From: Petrosia ficiformis
Taxonomy: Eukaryota; Porifera; Demospongiae; Haplosclerida; Petrosiidae
Reading direction: 5' to 3'
Length of the DNA stretch: 64,000 nucleotides
Assembly: GCA_947044365.1 (NCBI GenBank)
Contig: OX345636.1
Span: 33,609,212-33,673,211, forward strand
Shown here: piece by piece, positions 10,578 through 38,103 of the stretch
Numbering within the stretch: position 1 is the first letter of the stretch
Layout of the letters: each line of letters starts with the position of its first letter
Made by a program: the position numbers and the translations under genes
Notes under the pieces: generated by a model
The model's input: the letters and a program-made list of their open reading frames with translations, nothing else
Databases searched by the model: none
What the model was told of the DNA's origin: nothing

Positions 10578-13500
10578 AAAGTGGACAATGTTATTCATTT
10601 TTGATTGATCATTCATCCATCATTGTCCTCTTCGATACAGATGCCTCACTATTATTCTGTATATCAGCCACAAACACACACCCCATTAATACAAAAAAAG
10701 AACAAAAATAGACAGAATTAACTACTTGATTCAAGTTGATATTTAATAGCCAGCCATCTTGAAGGTCTCGTTAGTTGTAGAAACACTTGATAACAAGATT
10801 ATCAAGGCATACATGTATTTATCTATTGAAAGGTATTTTGATGTCTCATTCATAATTTATAATGTGCGTATGGCCATTTTTTTTTCCAGCCCTCCTATGA
10901 ATTAAGGACACAGACACACTGGTCCCAATGTGTCCACATTATGGAGGTTCCACTGTACATGATAATTATAATAAATAGTGAAATCAGCATACCATTTGTT
11001 CTTCATATGCCAAAACAAAACTACAAAATCTAAAGAAATCTGTGAACTCTTTCTTTATAGTTTCATCTTCCTATGAAATGATTAAAACATACATTATGTA
11101 ATATTATCATCATGAGGAATTATTATAATTATATGCTTATCTCTAAATTTTTTACTGGAAGCTACATGTACATGTACATGTCAGTATCTACAGTACCTGA
11201 CATTATTAAGTTTACATACTATCACTGTACTTCCATTGACTACAGTGTACTTTGTGCGTGAAGTCACTGTACTGTTAATGTACTACACTGCTATCACATA
11301 CAAATGTAAAGAGAATTCACACATTACTATGACTACAGTACCAAGTAATACTATAGTACTACTTACATTGTACATGTACAAGTACAGTTGACTATCACCT
11401 TATTAAAGTATAGCTCCCATCATAGTATGTAAACTTAATAAAGTCAGATATTGTACATGTAGATGAAGCATAGTTGCCAACTGTCTTTATGTGAAGGGTT
11501 TCATACAGGAATTTTATATGGGGGGTATGGGGTATACCACACCCCCAAATGTTTAATCTATGCTCATGATATCAAAAAAAAGGTTCCAGAGGTGAAAATA
11601 TCACACATTTAATCATTATGTATCACTCTAATTATTACTGTTAAGATTGCTAATATTCAGTTTTTCAATAGTAAACTTTGGGAACTATTGGAGGTGGGTG
11701 TGTTGAATCCCAGGGCACCCCCGCCTCCCAGGTAAGCATTTGAACAAACCTATTGTTTCTTAAGTTTTCATTTACAGTCACAGATATTGAATATACATAA
11801 TAATTACATAACATGCAAGGATGGATATTAAAACCAAAAAAGCATACAGACAAGAATAGGATAGTACATAGCAATAAAATTAAACTAACCTAACCACTAT
11901 GACTTTTGCTATGTAGGGTTATATACATGTATCAGTCTCACAGCACGGCCGACATCGCCAAAATGAGGAAACATCTGGGGAAACTACGACAGATTTGTTT
12001 TCGCTGGAAGATTTGTGGCAGAGCCAATCAAATTTGTTTGGTCATGTGAATTTCACCACAAAAAATGTGTAAGTACAGATTACAGAACATTCAAACACTC
12101 GCCTTGCTGTATTTCTGCAATAACGAACAACTATTCTAGTATCTGTGGCTTTCTTAGAAGATCTTCTATCTAACAAAGTAAGTTAGAAGCGTTTTCAAAT
12201 TGTAAGTTAGAAGCATTTTCAAATTGTAAAGATATAATACCTATAAAGGTTGTACAAACTCTGCTTACATACAGAAATAAAATTGGGTAATGTTATAGAT
12301 GCTTATTACCATGTTGTAATAATAATTTTTTATTGAGTCTTATTAACATGGTAGAATTTGCTGAAGAAGACCTTCGGGTTGAAATGATCAGTTTTTATTA
12401 ATAAAGAAAAATTCTACCATGTTAATAAGGCTTAATAAAAAATCTCCAATAAATTAAAATTGGGTGGTCACAATTTTCCCAGATGTTTCCTGATTTTAGT
12501 GATACGTCAGTCACATGAGACTAAGTTATATAATATGCTAACAATTATTGCAATCTGTAAAAAAAAAACTCACCTCATCCATTACTTGTGATCTTGTTCT
12601 CTCTGTATAGAATATAGTTAATATAATGATATACCGGGTATAATACTTGTGGAAGAAAATCTTCAACCTTTGAGCCTGAAACTTTACACTAACATTTCCA
12701 GAAATTGTAAATTAATAATTAAACACACCTCTCCTCTACACTAGTAATACTAAATTAATTGCAATTATTCCTCCAAAAGTAGGGGGCAGACCATAGCATG
12801 TCTGTATAATAGAATTCCTGCTATATTCAACTCACAACACAAATTTACATGTAGTAGAATTAAGATATACGTGTACAAGATACTTTGTCTTCTTTTAATT
12901 GTGTGTATTAATTTTAGTGACTAACATAATAGTCACTTATATTAGTATACACTAAAAAATATAATTCATGATCATTTTATTACGCACACTCAGAAATTCA
13001 CTAAAATTAATACATGGTATATCTCAGTGTTTAAAAATTACTAAATTTAGTGAATGCAATTAATAGTAGGCACATGGTACGTGTTTGAGAAGGATCTGCT
13101 CAGAATTGGTCTATTTCCCATCTTATATCTACTCCTATATCTACCTTTTTAAATGATTTATATGCCAAAAGGCAGTATGCATATATATAATAATTATATA
13201 GATAATTATTTGTATATACTGGAGTTGTTTTAGTTAACTAAAACCCTTTTTAGTAAGGCATTATGACTTTTATTAACTAAACTACAACTAAATTACAGGT
13301 CTACTGTAATAACTATAACTAACTAAAATGAAAATTGGCCTATAAGATAGTTAACAAAAAGTAAAACCGTAAAACCCTTTTAGTAAGCCTAATATTACTT
13401 TAGTTAATTAAACTAGAACTACACTAAATGTTTGAGAAACCAGGCATACTATAACTACAACTAAAAGTGGTCACTATTATCAAACTAATATATATATATA

Positions 13501-13669
13501 TATATATATATACTAGGTTTTAGAAAACGTATTATAAAGAAATTGTAAAGCATAATAATATATATACACAGATTACATTATGTTCACGCCTTAAAACCAT
13601 AATAAGCTACACCACAATGTAAATATGACAAATACAATATAGGGTTCACTTACTTCTCAAGGCAGCCAT
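8522..13669 (-). CDS. PHD-finger protein of the PHF13/PHF23 type, complete, 5 exons
   Basis: Exons on the minus strand are 13669-13654, 12602-12574, 11070-10993, 9608-9371 and 8715-8522, totalling 555 nt (184 residues plus TAA). Phases match at every junction. The first exon is only 16 nt (MAALR-K). Exon 3 encodes a hydrophobic helix-like stretch ([18 protein letters not shown]). Exon 4 encodes a Ser-rich then strongly Asp/Glu-rich linker. The last exon encodes the PHD finger: [18 protein letters not shown], then IECSKC, HLFC and CQIC supplying the Cys4-His-Cys3 ligands, ending in a basic [10 protein letters not shown] tail. PHF13/SPOC1 and PHF23 PHD fingers read H3K4me3 in the nucleus, and the [16 protein letters not shown] signature is characteristic of them. 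The protein is much shorter than vertebrate PHF13/23, so it is a minimal homologue or a related single-PHD protein. Introns carry several MITEs. Confidence 0.87.
9260..9350 (+). repeat. SINE 3' fragment
   Basis: The segment ttgcctcaggtgcctgtctttccttctttctttc...catctcaagtcatcatgta matches the 3' part of the tRNA-derived SINE at 15632-15850. It lies in the last intron of the PHD gene, directly next to the donor site at 9370. Confidence 0.6.
9665..9910 (+). repeat. Dispersed repeat family C, copy 2
   Basis: Near full-length match to 5335-5575 (shared tracts such as aaggttaatacatgattat and cattccaa.tta..attgtgaa). It lies in intron 3 of the PHD gene. Confidence 0.7.
9930..10315. repeat. TTTTAGTT-rich MITE (family B) with nested TAGGGCTG-type fragment
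   Basis: The ends read ctcttttagttatag and, inverted, ataactaaaacaacacta. The element is built from many near-palindromic ttagttaactaaaa units. In its middle, at about 10089, starts TAGGGCTGGGATGATTAATC, the terminus of another hAT-like MITE (compare 24871). No clear 8-bp duplication is found for the outer element. Confidence 0.5.
10535..10575. repeat. (CA)n microsatellite
   Basis: A 41-bp perfect CA dinucleotide run in intron 3 of the PHD gene. It generates an artefactual poly-CV open frame on the minus strand. Confidence 0.95.
11163..11463. repeat. Foldback MITE, about 300 bp
   Basis: The left arm ...acctgacattattaagtttacatactat (about 11195-11222) is complemented by atagtatgtaaacttaataaagtcagat... 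(about 11423-11450). The outer ends are ctacatgtaca and tgtacatgtag. It sits in intron 2 of the PHD gene. The interior is non-coding. Confidence 0.7.
12320..12453. repeat. Foldback MITE with CCTTCGGG centre
   Basis: Arms attttttattgagtcttattaacatggtagaattt and its reverse complement (aaattctaccatgttaataaggcttaataaaaaat) flank a loop containing gaccttcgggttg. It lies between exons 1 and 2 of the PHD gene. Confidence 0.75.
13215..13515. repeat. Family B TTTTAGTTAACTAAAA repeat followed by (TA)n
   Basis: Starts ggagttgttttagttaactaaaac and continues with repeated ttagttaactaaa/aactataactaactaaaatg units, ending in an AT run (13489-13511). It belongs to the same family as 9930-10315, 26110-26455 and the right-edge fragment at 63755. 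Confidence 0.6.
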
Positions 13670-14271
13670 AATTTCTCTCCTAACAAAACCAAAACCAACC
13701 GACCCACCCAGATAGTCAATTAGGTGTGGTGTTATAATTATATTACATATTCATCGCCAGTTGGCCACGTGTCTCTAGATTACATAATTGTTTCAGGCAT
13801 TTCAACTTACTGTGACAATTCAGGATAATTTGGTGATGTGCGAACAAGCAAACCATTGATCTTCTTTGTACAGTCATCATATAATTCAGCAAGTTTTTGC
13901 AACTCACGAATATCAACAGCTTTTTTTCACTAAAGGTTATATATATATATATGCTCGAATACAACTTTATAAGCACTATGATTAGCCAACAATATGTGAA
14001 TTTGCTCATAAGTGAGAGATGTATTCTCCATTTGGTATATATTCTACTCGGGGGCAGAAAATAAGCCTACAACATCTGGTGAGCAATTCCGTCACCAGTG
14101 CTCACCACAGTACAACTAGCATGTATTGTCATGTCAAAATCTGGTGCTCCTTAAGCTAATTTTGGTGCTCAAATGAGCACTGGAGCACTGTTATTTTCCA
14201 CTCTGATTCTACTGTGATAAGTATAATGCACAACAACACTGATTGACATCGTTAATTAATTAATTAATTAA

Positions 14272-14834
14272 TTAATCCTTAGAGGACTGGGCTTGTTTTT
14301 CAAAATTCTTCCCATTCCCAACACTGGCGACTCTATTGCATAAATTTTGGCCACCGTTCACTTTCTCTACCCCAAACTTGACTCCTTTTCCGACATGAAG
14401 TATTACTTCTACCAATTTGCTTCCTGGGACTCGAAAGTCACCAAGCGCTTCGAAGGATTAAATCAAATGCACTGAGTGCTCTCCCTCTTTTGACTGGAAC
14501 TGGGGCAAACAAAATGACCCCACTGCATGTTGGCACCAGCTACACCCACGATTTCAGGTTTTACAAGGGAAATGCCTGTGGTACCTACCAGAGCCTGTAG
14601 TCAGGGTCACTGAAACCACAATTTGCGTGGGACACCCCCTTTAAACCATTAGTCGTTATTTAGGCCAAGGGGTGGCTGAAAAACCATCAACTTTTAAAGC
14701 CAATTTCATGGCCTTGTGCCTGACACCAATTACAAGCATTTGGAGAGCTTCCTAATGCTAGGAACACACTCCGAACCATGTAGGGGTGAAATGTCACATA
14801 TATATATATGTGACGTCACTTTTCTAAGGGTTAA
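14272..14834. mobile_element. piggyBac-like MITE, copy 1 (TTAA-flanked)
   Basis: TTAA is followed by TCCTTAGAGGACTG at the left end, and ...TTTCTAAGGG is followed by TTAA at the right. The same approximately 560-bp sequence recurs at 16852-17434 and, truncated, 55690-56090. Shared blocks include tgaccccactgcatgttggcaccagct and ggggt.aaatgt.aca.atatgtgac. TTAA target sites and CCC(T)-starting termini are the hallmark of the piggyBac superfamily. The element is non-coding and lies in the intergenic space between the PHD gene and the Pro/His-rich gene. Confidence 0.65.
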
Positions 14835-15287
14835 TAAGCAATAATCATATATCCTACTGTACTGACACCAGGATCACCACACTTGTCCTTATAGTACTGA
14901 AGATGTAAAGATCATGGCTACCATTGGAAGATTACTAATTAATATAACCCTTTATATACCATACACGCAGAATAGTATGTATATACATTCTTTATACATG
15001 TACATGTACATAGTTATAATATTTATTATGCCACAATAATTATATACAGTCTATATACCAATGGTATTGTGGTCCAGTCACAGCCTGCTATATCACTTTT
15101 ACAACTCTGTTTGTTAATTCAAGAAAAAAAACATGGTTATTGCAGCTAATAAAAGACTATACATGTACAATTGAATATTATAATAATTATTATAAAACAC
15201 TATTATTATTATTTAAACAATTTTAATCATGCACTTACAAAATACAATGTGGTATATACACAGTTCAATCTTGCAAAAATGTTTTGA

Positions 15288-18200
15288 TTAATTCGAATCA
15301 GAACTACTACTAGTGCTACTACTGCTACTACTGCTACTACTGCTACTACTGGAATGTCCATGTATCTTCACTTTTGGCTTCAGTTTGTGTTTCTTTGCTT
15401 TTATTCCAAATTCCAATGCTCCAGCACCCACTTTAAACTATGTGACAAAAAGAAACAAGAATAATTATACCTACAAAGGATTTTCTTGTTTATAGTGTTA
15501 TTTAAATATCCCTATATGTGCTGCGAAAGTTATAATATCCAGGCAGAAAATTTGTCAAGGCATGGTATAAGCTATAAACCATGCTATGTAGGTTAATAGC
15601 AAGTTAGAATCTTTGAACATGTACATGGGCTGCCTTAGTAGCTCAGTTGATAGAGCATCTGTCTGGAGTACAGAGTGTCGTGGGTTCGAATCCCACCTGA
15701 GGCAACTCTCATTTTCATTTTTCCATTGCCTCAGGTGTCTTTCTTTCTTTAATTCTTTCTACATCTCCGATAACATCATGTATACTTCGATAGTTATACA
15801 GCTGACTAATGTATCTTATGAAACACCCCACCCATAATTATAGCATAAATTAACTTGTAAAAAATAATCTATGAAAAGTGAATAATACAACAATTAGAGG
15901 GTGGTCATGCAACATTCAGTTGCTCTATATTTTCATTATGTGCTATACATGTAGGTATTAATTCATGATTGAGTCCCCTGGAAACAAACCTTTTTCGAAG
16001 GCTACCATTTCATAGCTATGCATATTTCTGCCGTATCTATACAATGAATGAACTCCATGTATAACCATCTTTCTGCTACTAACATTTAGTAGTGCAACAT
16101 GCCTGACTAACCAGTTTAATGATGCATCGTTTAGTAATGTATAGAATTTAATTTACATGTCTTTACAAAAACCTCACAAATGATCATAGGTCATCTGCTT
16201 ACGCCATAAAATAGTAAATCAGACAAGATAGATTATGTATAATAAATTGCATTATGATAGACTCCAAGCAATGTTAACTACATGTAGCTCTTCAAATATC
16301 AGTACTTTTTTTTACATCATTTTACAGCAAACAGGCATGTATACAATCATCCATTAGGGAATTCATATGCTCAGTTCTTAAATACAATTACATGTATGTC
16401 CCCATGTACCCACCTAAAAGAATTTGTACTGACATGTAGATGCTTTCTGTACCAACCTTATCTTTCTTCAGTTTGACTTTGTGATGTTTGTGCTCCTTGT
16501 GATGATGACTGGACTCCTTGTGTTTGTGCTTGTGCTCTTTGTCATGGTGCTTGTGCTCTTTGTGATGCTTATGATGCTGAACACCATGTTGTGAAGGACC
16601 ATGAATGTTCTAATAGACCATGAATAAAAGGAACTTTTATTTGTATAATGAAAAAAAATGTACATTCTGTATGTACATATATAGTATACCATACTAGTAG
16701 TTCTTTCATAAACATTGAGCATAGACTACATGTATACAAAATGTCATGGAAATATTTCACCCGATGATGTACATGTACATTGTATCCCATACCACAAGCC
16801 TATATAAATAATTCATACTTCAACACTTATAATACTTTTAAAATGAAAAGCTTAACCCACAAAGTGCTGAGGAATTCTTCCCATTTCCAATATGGGTGGC
16901 TCTGCTGCAGATAGCTCAGCCACCGTTCATTTTCTGTACCCCAAACTTGGCTCCTTTTCCAACATGATGTACTACTTCTAGCAACTTGTTTACAGAGACT
17001 CAAAAGTTCCTAAGTGCTTCATAGGACTACATGCAAGTCAAATGCAGTGTTTTTCTTCTTTTGATAGCAACTGGGCAAACAAAAATGACCCCGCTACATG
17101 TTGGCACCAGCTAAACCAACAATATCACATTTTCCAATGCCCACCAGATTGCGTGGGTGGGTTACTGAAACCTCAAATTTTATGGGCAGTGAGGGTCTGC
17201 ACTGCCTACAAACCCCTCTCAATGTGGGAGGGACATCCCCTTTAAACTTACCCCCATACTCTATACTTAGGCCAAAGTGCAGACGAAAAGTCATCACATT
17301 TTTTGCCATTTTCATGTTCTTATCACTGAATGAAATTACAAACATTTGGAGTGCTTCGTCATGCTAGGAACGCATTCCCAAGTGCATAGGGGTCAAATGT
17401 TACAGATATGTGACATCAGTCCTCTAAGGGTTAATTAAATCGTCAACATGCACATCAGTCCTCTAAGGGTTAATTAAATCGTCAACATGCACTCTCACTA
17501 GACTTCTGTACTTCACATTATGCATTTGCCACTTTATGAATTTACAAATGAAATAACATTTGATTTTGCACATAAATAATAGTGAAATCATGTACGCTTA
17601 ATTCAGGACTCAAACTTGTGAAATTACAAAGTGTGAGGATACAATAGATCACTTTTTTGTCTGAATAGTTATTTAAAACAACAATATAGACCACTGGTAT
17701 AATTGAAAAACAACTTTGTAATAGAAAACAAACATTAATTAACTTCATACCAGTAAGCAACAACAGCAAGAACATTTTTTAACAGTGTTGCAGTTCCATG
17801 TACATGTAACTGTAACACTGTTAAAAAATGGCATTACTGTTTAAGTTTAGTAAATGGTTAGCATGGAAACATTTGATGTTGGCAATGTTTCCATGGCAAC
17901 CACATATATACTAACATAAAATACAGGGTCGGGGCCACCTCATGTTATTCTTTAAATATGAGTGATATATGTACTATTGGATATAACAGAGTACAAAAGA
18001 GGTATGTCAAATGTTACCTGCTGTGGGTATGGATAAACACCTGAATGAGAACCAACAGGGGGTTGTGAATATGGAGGAGGTTGAGAAGGATATCCAGTTG
18101 GTGGAGGATACTGTCCTGTATTAGATAGTTGAGGAGGATAACCAGCCAATCCAGGAGGGTGACCTGGTGGCTATATACCAAAAAGTAAAAGGAAAGATGG

Positions 18201-19330
18201 AAGAGAATAGAGAGTATGATGTGTTAGTTACACTTTAAAATATTGATGCAAATGTGAAATGAGCAATACCTGTAATTATTGACTATGTGTATTGAGTATA
18301 CTGAATATTAGAAAGGTGAAACAAGCCAGGGGCTATTTAAATGCACTTAATTAATTAATTGGATATCAAACCGTCTACTACACATGTATACATCTGTATG
18401 CCACTAGAAAAAGAATGTATTGGATCCTATTGGCTAAAATTGCCCCTTGACACTTGTAGTAGTAACAAAGGACATACAGAACTGTGCAAAGCATACTATG
18501 CCCTTCAGAACAATGTAAGTATAAAACTGGGTGAACTAACCAGAAATAATATAAGTCACTGGGCCCTTTAAGGTTGGGGTAACTTACCACCAACCTCATG
18601 GGGCCTAGGTAACTTTGTTTGTTATCAGGGTTCAGGTGTAAACTTTGAGTTTTTCACCTCCTGAAAGCTTAAGTTGCTATTTCATGTGGTTGTAATAATA
18701 TTAGAATGATTTCAATTACGTTATGGATATATAATTTACCACACCCTTCATGAATAACCAATTACCAGAAGAATTACACTGTATGCTGGAACTTGCTAAT
18801 TATGTTTTACAAATTGATTCGATATTGGCAATTATTTTTATGACAGCAGGCGTGTTAATGAAACCTAGAAACTGAAATTTAATCAAGTTGGGGGCTGTAA
18901 TTGAAAGTTTACGCCAGGCCCCTATCTGCTCTTTCAGTTGCTCTGATACTACAGATCAGCCGGATAGAAACTAGTCTTTTAAAGGCCATGCACCCACCCA
19001 ATCCTATTGTATCTCTCACAATTTTGTTTATGAAGGCCAACTTTTGCAATCTGCTCTTCAAAAGAATTTGACTAATTAAGACAATTAAGTCTGCCAATAG
19101 AGTCGCCAATATTCATAGTTTTTCACAAATTTGTGAACAGAGAGAGACACACACAGAAAAATAATATGATTTATTTACCAAACCCTTACATCTTTCATCA
19201 TGCGAGGAGGATAATTATGATTTACATGTATATGAATGACTAAACTTACAGGATACTGCATAGGAGGATAACCACCTGGTTGCTGTGGAGGGTATGGGTA
19301 GCTAGGACCAGGAGGTGGTGGGTAAGACAT
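15288..19330 (-). CDS. Pro/Gly/Tyr-rich, His/Lys-rich, poly-Ser low-complexity protein, complete, 4 exons
   Basis: Exons on the minus strand are 19330-19250 (27 codons), 18170-18018 (51), 16609-16457 (51) and 15437-15288 (49 plus TAA), all phase 0, giving 178 residues. The order along the protein is: an N-terminal XYPPP/GYPP repeat region (MSYPPPPGPSYPYPPQQPGG, then ..GYPPQ..YPPPTGYPSQPPP..); a central segment of alternating HHK/EHK motifs (HHKHHKEHKHHDKEHKHKHK); a basic KAKKHKLKPKVKIHGH stretch; then a run of about 15 Ser/Thr ending SDSN. No folded domain is visible. GYPP-type regions occur in annexin, rhodopsin and scramblase tails, and His/Lys-rich tracts can bind metals or acidic lipids, so function is not assignable. 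Introns contain a SINE (intron 3) and a piggyBac-like MITE (intron 2). Consistent phases and strong splice sites support a real gene. Confidence 0.85.
15632..15850 (+). mobile_element. tRNA-derived SINE, head 15632-15704
   Basis: Positions 15632-15704 fold as a tRNA cloverleaf. The acceptor stem pairs GCCTTAG with CTGAGGC, the D arm contains TAGCTCAGTTGATAGAGC (A box), the anticodon stem pairs TCTGT with ACAGA, and GGGTTCGAATCCC is the B box. The anticodon-position triplet is GGA (Ser), but the long serine variable arm is absent. The body (ttgcctcaggtgtctttctttc...) recurs without the head at 9260-9350 and, inverted, at 27476-27540, so this is a SINE with an internal pol III promoter. It lies in intron 3 of the Pro/His-rich gene, in antisense orientation. 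Confidence 0.72.
16852..17490. mobile_element. piggyBac-like MITE, copy 2, with tandemly duplicated right end
   Basis: Starts TTAA-CCCAC and ends CAGTCCTCTAAGGG-TTAA at 17434. The right terminus plus flank (about 39 bp, acatcagtcctctaaggg...caacatgc) is then duplicated in tandem (17413-17451 and 17452-17490). It is homologous to 14272-14834. The ORFs predicted across it are not conserved between copies. It lies in intron 2 of the Pro/His-rich gene. Confidence 0.65.
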
Positions 19331-19974
19331 ACTGCTGTATAAATGAAAAAATACAAGTGATGGTTATAGAATTATTGATACAGTAATGGTGTAATTAAGT
19401 GTAATACATATCAGAAATTACCATATAGCAGGAATTATTGGCAGTGAGAAAATTTGGCAATTTTGGCAATGTTAAACGTGGAGCAAAACAATGTACATGG
19501 GTGGAGCCAAATTTTTGCTTGGTTTTTGGAATTCACAAATTTGCTAATATTTCTCCCTCACCGATAATACCTGTGATATGGTATATCGAAATAACGATAA
19601 TATTATTAATTTTTTTATTCAATAACATGATACAATATAGGCTTTTGGGTTTGTCAATACTTGTGTACTCAGTTTAGAACTAAATCTGCCTAATTGTATA
19701 CCTACCTGTAAAAAAGATATCATAACAAGCTAGTCTGTAAACTTTGATTGATTTCTTTTACAGTTTCTATACAACTACAAGTCTACAGCCAAAAATTTAT
19801 TTACATTTCATAATCATTTAGCATTTCGATTATCATTTCAAATATCATGACACTGTATCATATTGTGATAGTTTTGGTAGTAACATACAATACTACATGT
19901 ATTTTAGTTGTAACACACATCCCTAATAGTGAATTATCAAATATTTTGGTAATTGCAGTTCTGTAGTAAATCCT

Positions 19975-20481
19975 TAGTCTGGTATTACTGTCCATTTTGC
20001 ATACGAGGAAGTGGTCTGGGGACAAGCACATATCAGACATGTACAAGCTGGAATGTAGTATAAAACTTTGGCTTACAAGTTAATTTAGCTTTGTATTATA
20101 ATGTGCAGTAATTATTATAACACTTTTTACAAGTTATTTTTAACAATAATAATTATATAATTAAGCACGATACATTCATTTGAGATAAGATTTGGCTATT
20201 AAAGTGGACACGATGCTGAGAATTGAACTTTGAAGTAAGCAATCAGAAGCACCTGGTAGGCTGGGGTAACAGAATTTTCCCAAAACCCATCAGGACTCAG
20301 GAGCACAGCGAATTGTTTCTTTTCTCACGCAAAAATTGCATTTTTTTGCACGTGAGGTGGGGCTTGTTAAAGTTGGAGCAATCGGATTGGTCTGCAATAT
20401 TTCTGCAGCTTGTACAAGTAGCATATGCACTTGTCCCCAGACCCTTCCATCTCCAAGTGAAAGGGCAGTGTCACCAGACCT
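19975..20481. repeat. MITE with about 75-bp imperfect terminal inverted repeats
   Basis: The left end contains AGTCTGGTATTACTG...GGTCTGGGGACAAGCACATAT...TGTACAAGCTGGAA. The right end, reverse-complemented, reads GGTCTGGTGACACTG...GGTCTGGGGACAAGTGCATAT...TGTACAAGCTGCAG. The 112-codon open frame at 20223-20561 runs across the right terminus and is judged fortuitous. Confidence 0.65.
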
Positions 20482-21695
20482 TTGGACCACTCCAAGTTAG
20501 GAAGAATGACAATGTACATAAACCATACAACATCAAAAGGAGGTTAAAAATACTACGCTAATGTTTGAATTAGGTCAAAAAATCACTTATACATGTGTAT
20601 ATCTTGAGGAGCTTATAAGAATTTATTAATCTTTCATTTTCAGATTTCTTAATGCATTATAAGGATACATAGACATGTGTATCTAATGCTGCAAGTGATC
20701 TCATTGGATAACATGTATAAGTAGGTTATATTACATCTCAGTTTCAGTTGCTACATGTATATCTGATTTATACAGCTTGGGCTTATAGCCCTTGGTATAT
20801 AAATGTATCAACCTCCAGTTCATAGCAGGTGTTCTGAATAAACAGTGTACAGATGTCATATTACATGAACCTACATGTTAATTTATTGGGACTGTCCTTG
20901 CCTATACATCAAATTATAAATCTGTATACTGGGTTCAAATAAACTATTTTTTCAGTGGTAAAAACACAAAGAGTTAAAGAGTAAAGACTATAATTATGCT
21001 TAATATTTAATGCGCTTCATAGTGCCAGCCAGAAGAAAACAGTTTGTAGAAACTGCAACTGGTTGCTCTTTTAGTGTAACAACATGATAAAAGCAACATT
21101 TAAAAATGAAAGAGTGGTGAACTACATTTCATATTAGACTGTGGGAAAGCCACCAATGTTATAATCATATGGATACTTTTCTCAATGTATTTTATCATAA
21201 TTATATTACACTATCATGGCAATCATTTGATGTGGTTAGGTGTATATTTGCATATACACAACCATGATGCCAGATATACCACCTGCTGGTGTTAAGAGAT
21301 ATGCCCCTCATCTTGAAGGGCTCATGTTATATCTAGAGCGGGAGGGGCTGGCTACACGAGACTAGGTTATGTCCACACAAACTTCCTCTACATCAGGTGA
21401 TACATGTACATGTATATCTGATATATACACCTACTAACTGTATATATATATATAATACATAATAATTATAACATGTTATTTGGGTCTTCCCTAGCCTGGT
21501 GTAGTCAGTTGGTCTGGCTGCACCAGACTAGTTCATCCTGTTCACATAACACAGAACACAACACATACCGTTTCAATACTCCAACTGTCTTGTATAAACT
21601 GTCTTCCAGTGAAATTTAGTCTGGCGTTGCCGCCCACTTTTCGTATATATATATAGACAATGTGACCACCCACGTCCACTCATATCTTCTCGACT

Positions 21696-21753
21696 AGTCT
21701 CGAGTGCAGACCTTCAGACGAGGGAGGGATTGAGAAGGTCTGGACTCGGGACT
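21696..21753. repeat. Inverted repeat hairpin upstream of LC3
   Basis: Arms agtctcgagtgcagacctt and aaggtctggactcgggact flank a 20-nt loop. It ends about 165 bp before the LC3 start codon, so it could form a structured promoter or 5' UTR element. It is equally likely to be a small foldback repeat. Confidence 0.55.
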
Positions 21754-21918
21754 ACTCATTTCCTGTAATTTGCTGCATTTGAAAAGTATAGATCAAAGGT
21801 GCACGAGTGTGTCATTAGTGTGTGAGATCATTAGCTGCTGATAACGATATAAAAGATACTTATCCGTTGAGCTAGGACATCAGTATCGATCATCGTCGAT
21901 ATACTATACTTGTTTCTT

Positions 21919-38103
<16,185 letters not shown>

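Larger units (their letters stand above)
19331..21918. other. Intergenic region between divergent Pro/His-rich and LC3 genes
   Basis: It holds one inverted-repeat element (19975-20481), a half copy of a ggaggggctggctac.cgaga repeat (21336-21364; compare 466-492 and 56807-56857), short AGTCTGG hairpins near 21510 and a strong hairpin at 21696-21753. The last 200 bp before the LC3 start are the likely promoter, but no TATA box or initiator stands out. No additional gene was recognised. Confidence 0.5.

Noticed and set aside
15632..15704. Functional tRNA-Ser(GGA) gene
   Set aside because: It folds as a tRNA, but serine tRNAs need a long variable arm, which is missing. The downstream body is repeated elsewhere, so a SINE head is more likely.
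17042..17367. Overlapping ORFs on both strands
   Set aside because: They lie inside piggyBac-like MITE copy 2 and are not conserved in copies 1 and 3.
20223..20561. 112-codon open frame
   Set aside because: Overlaps the right terminal repeat of a MITE, has no recognisable domain and no splice context.
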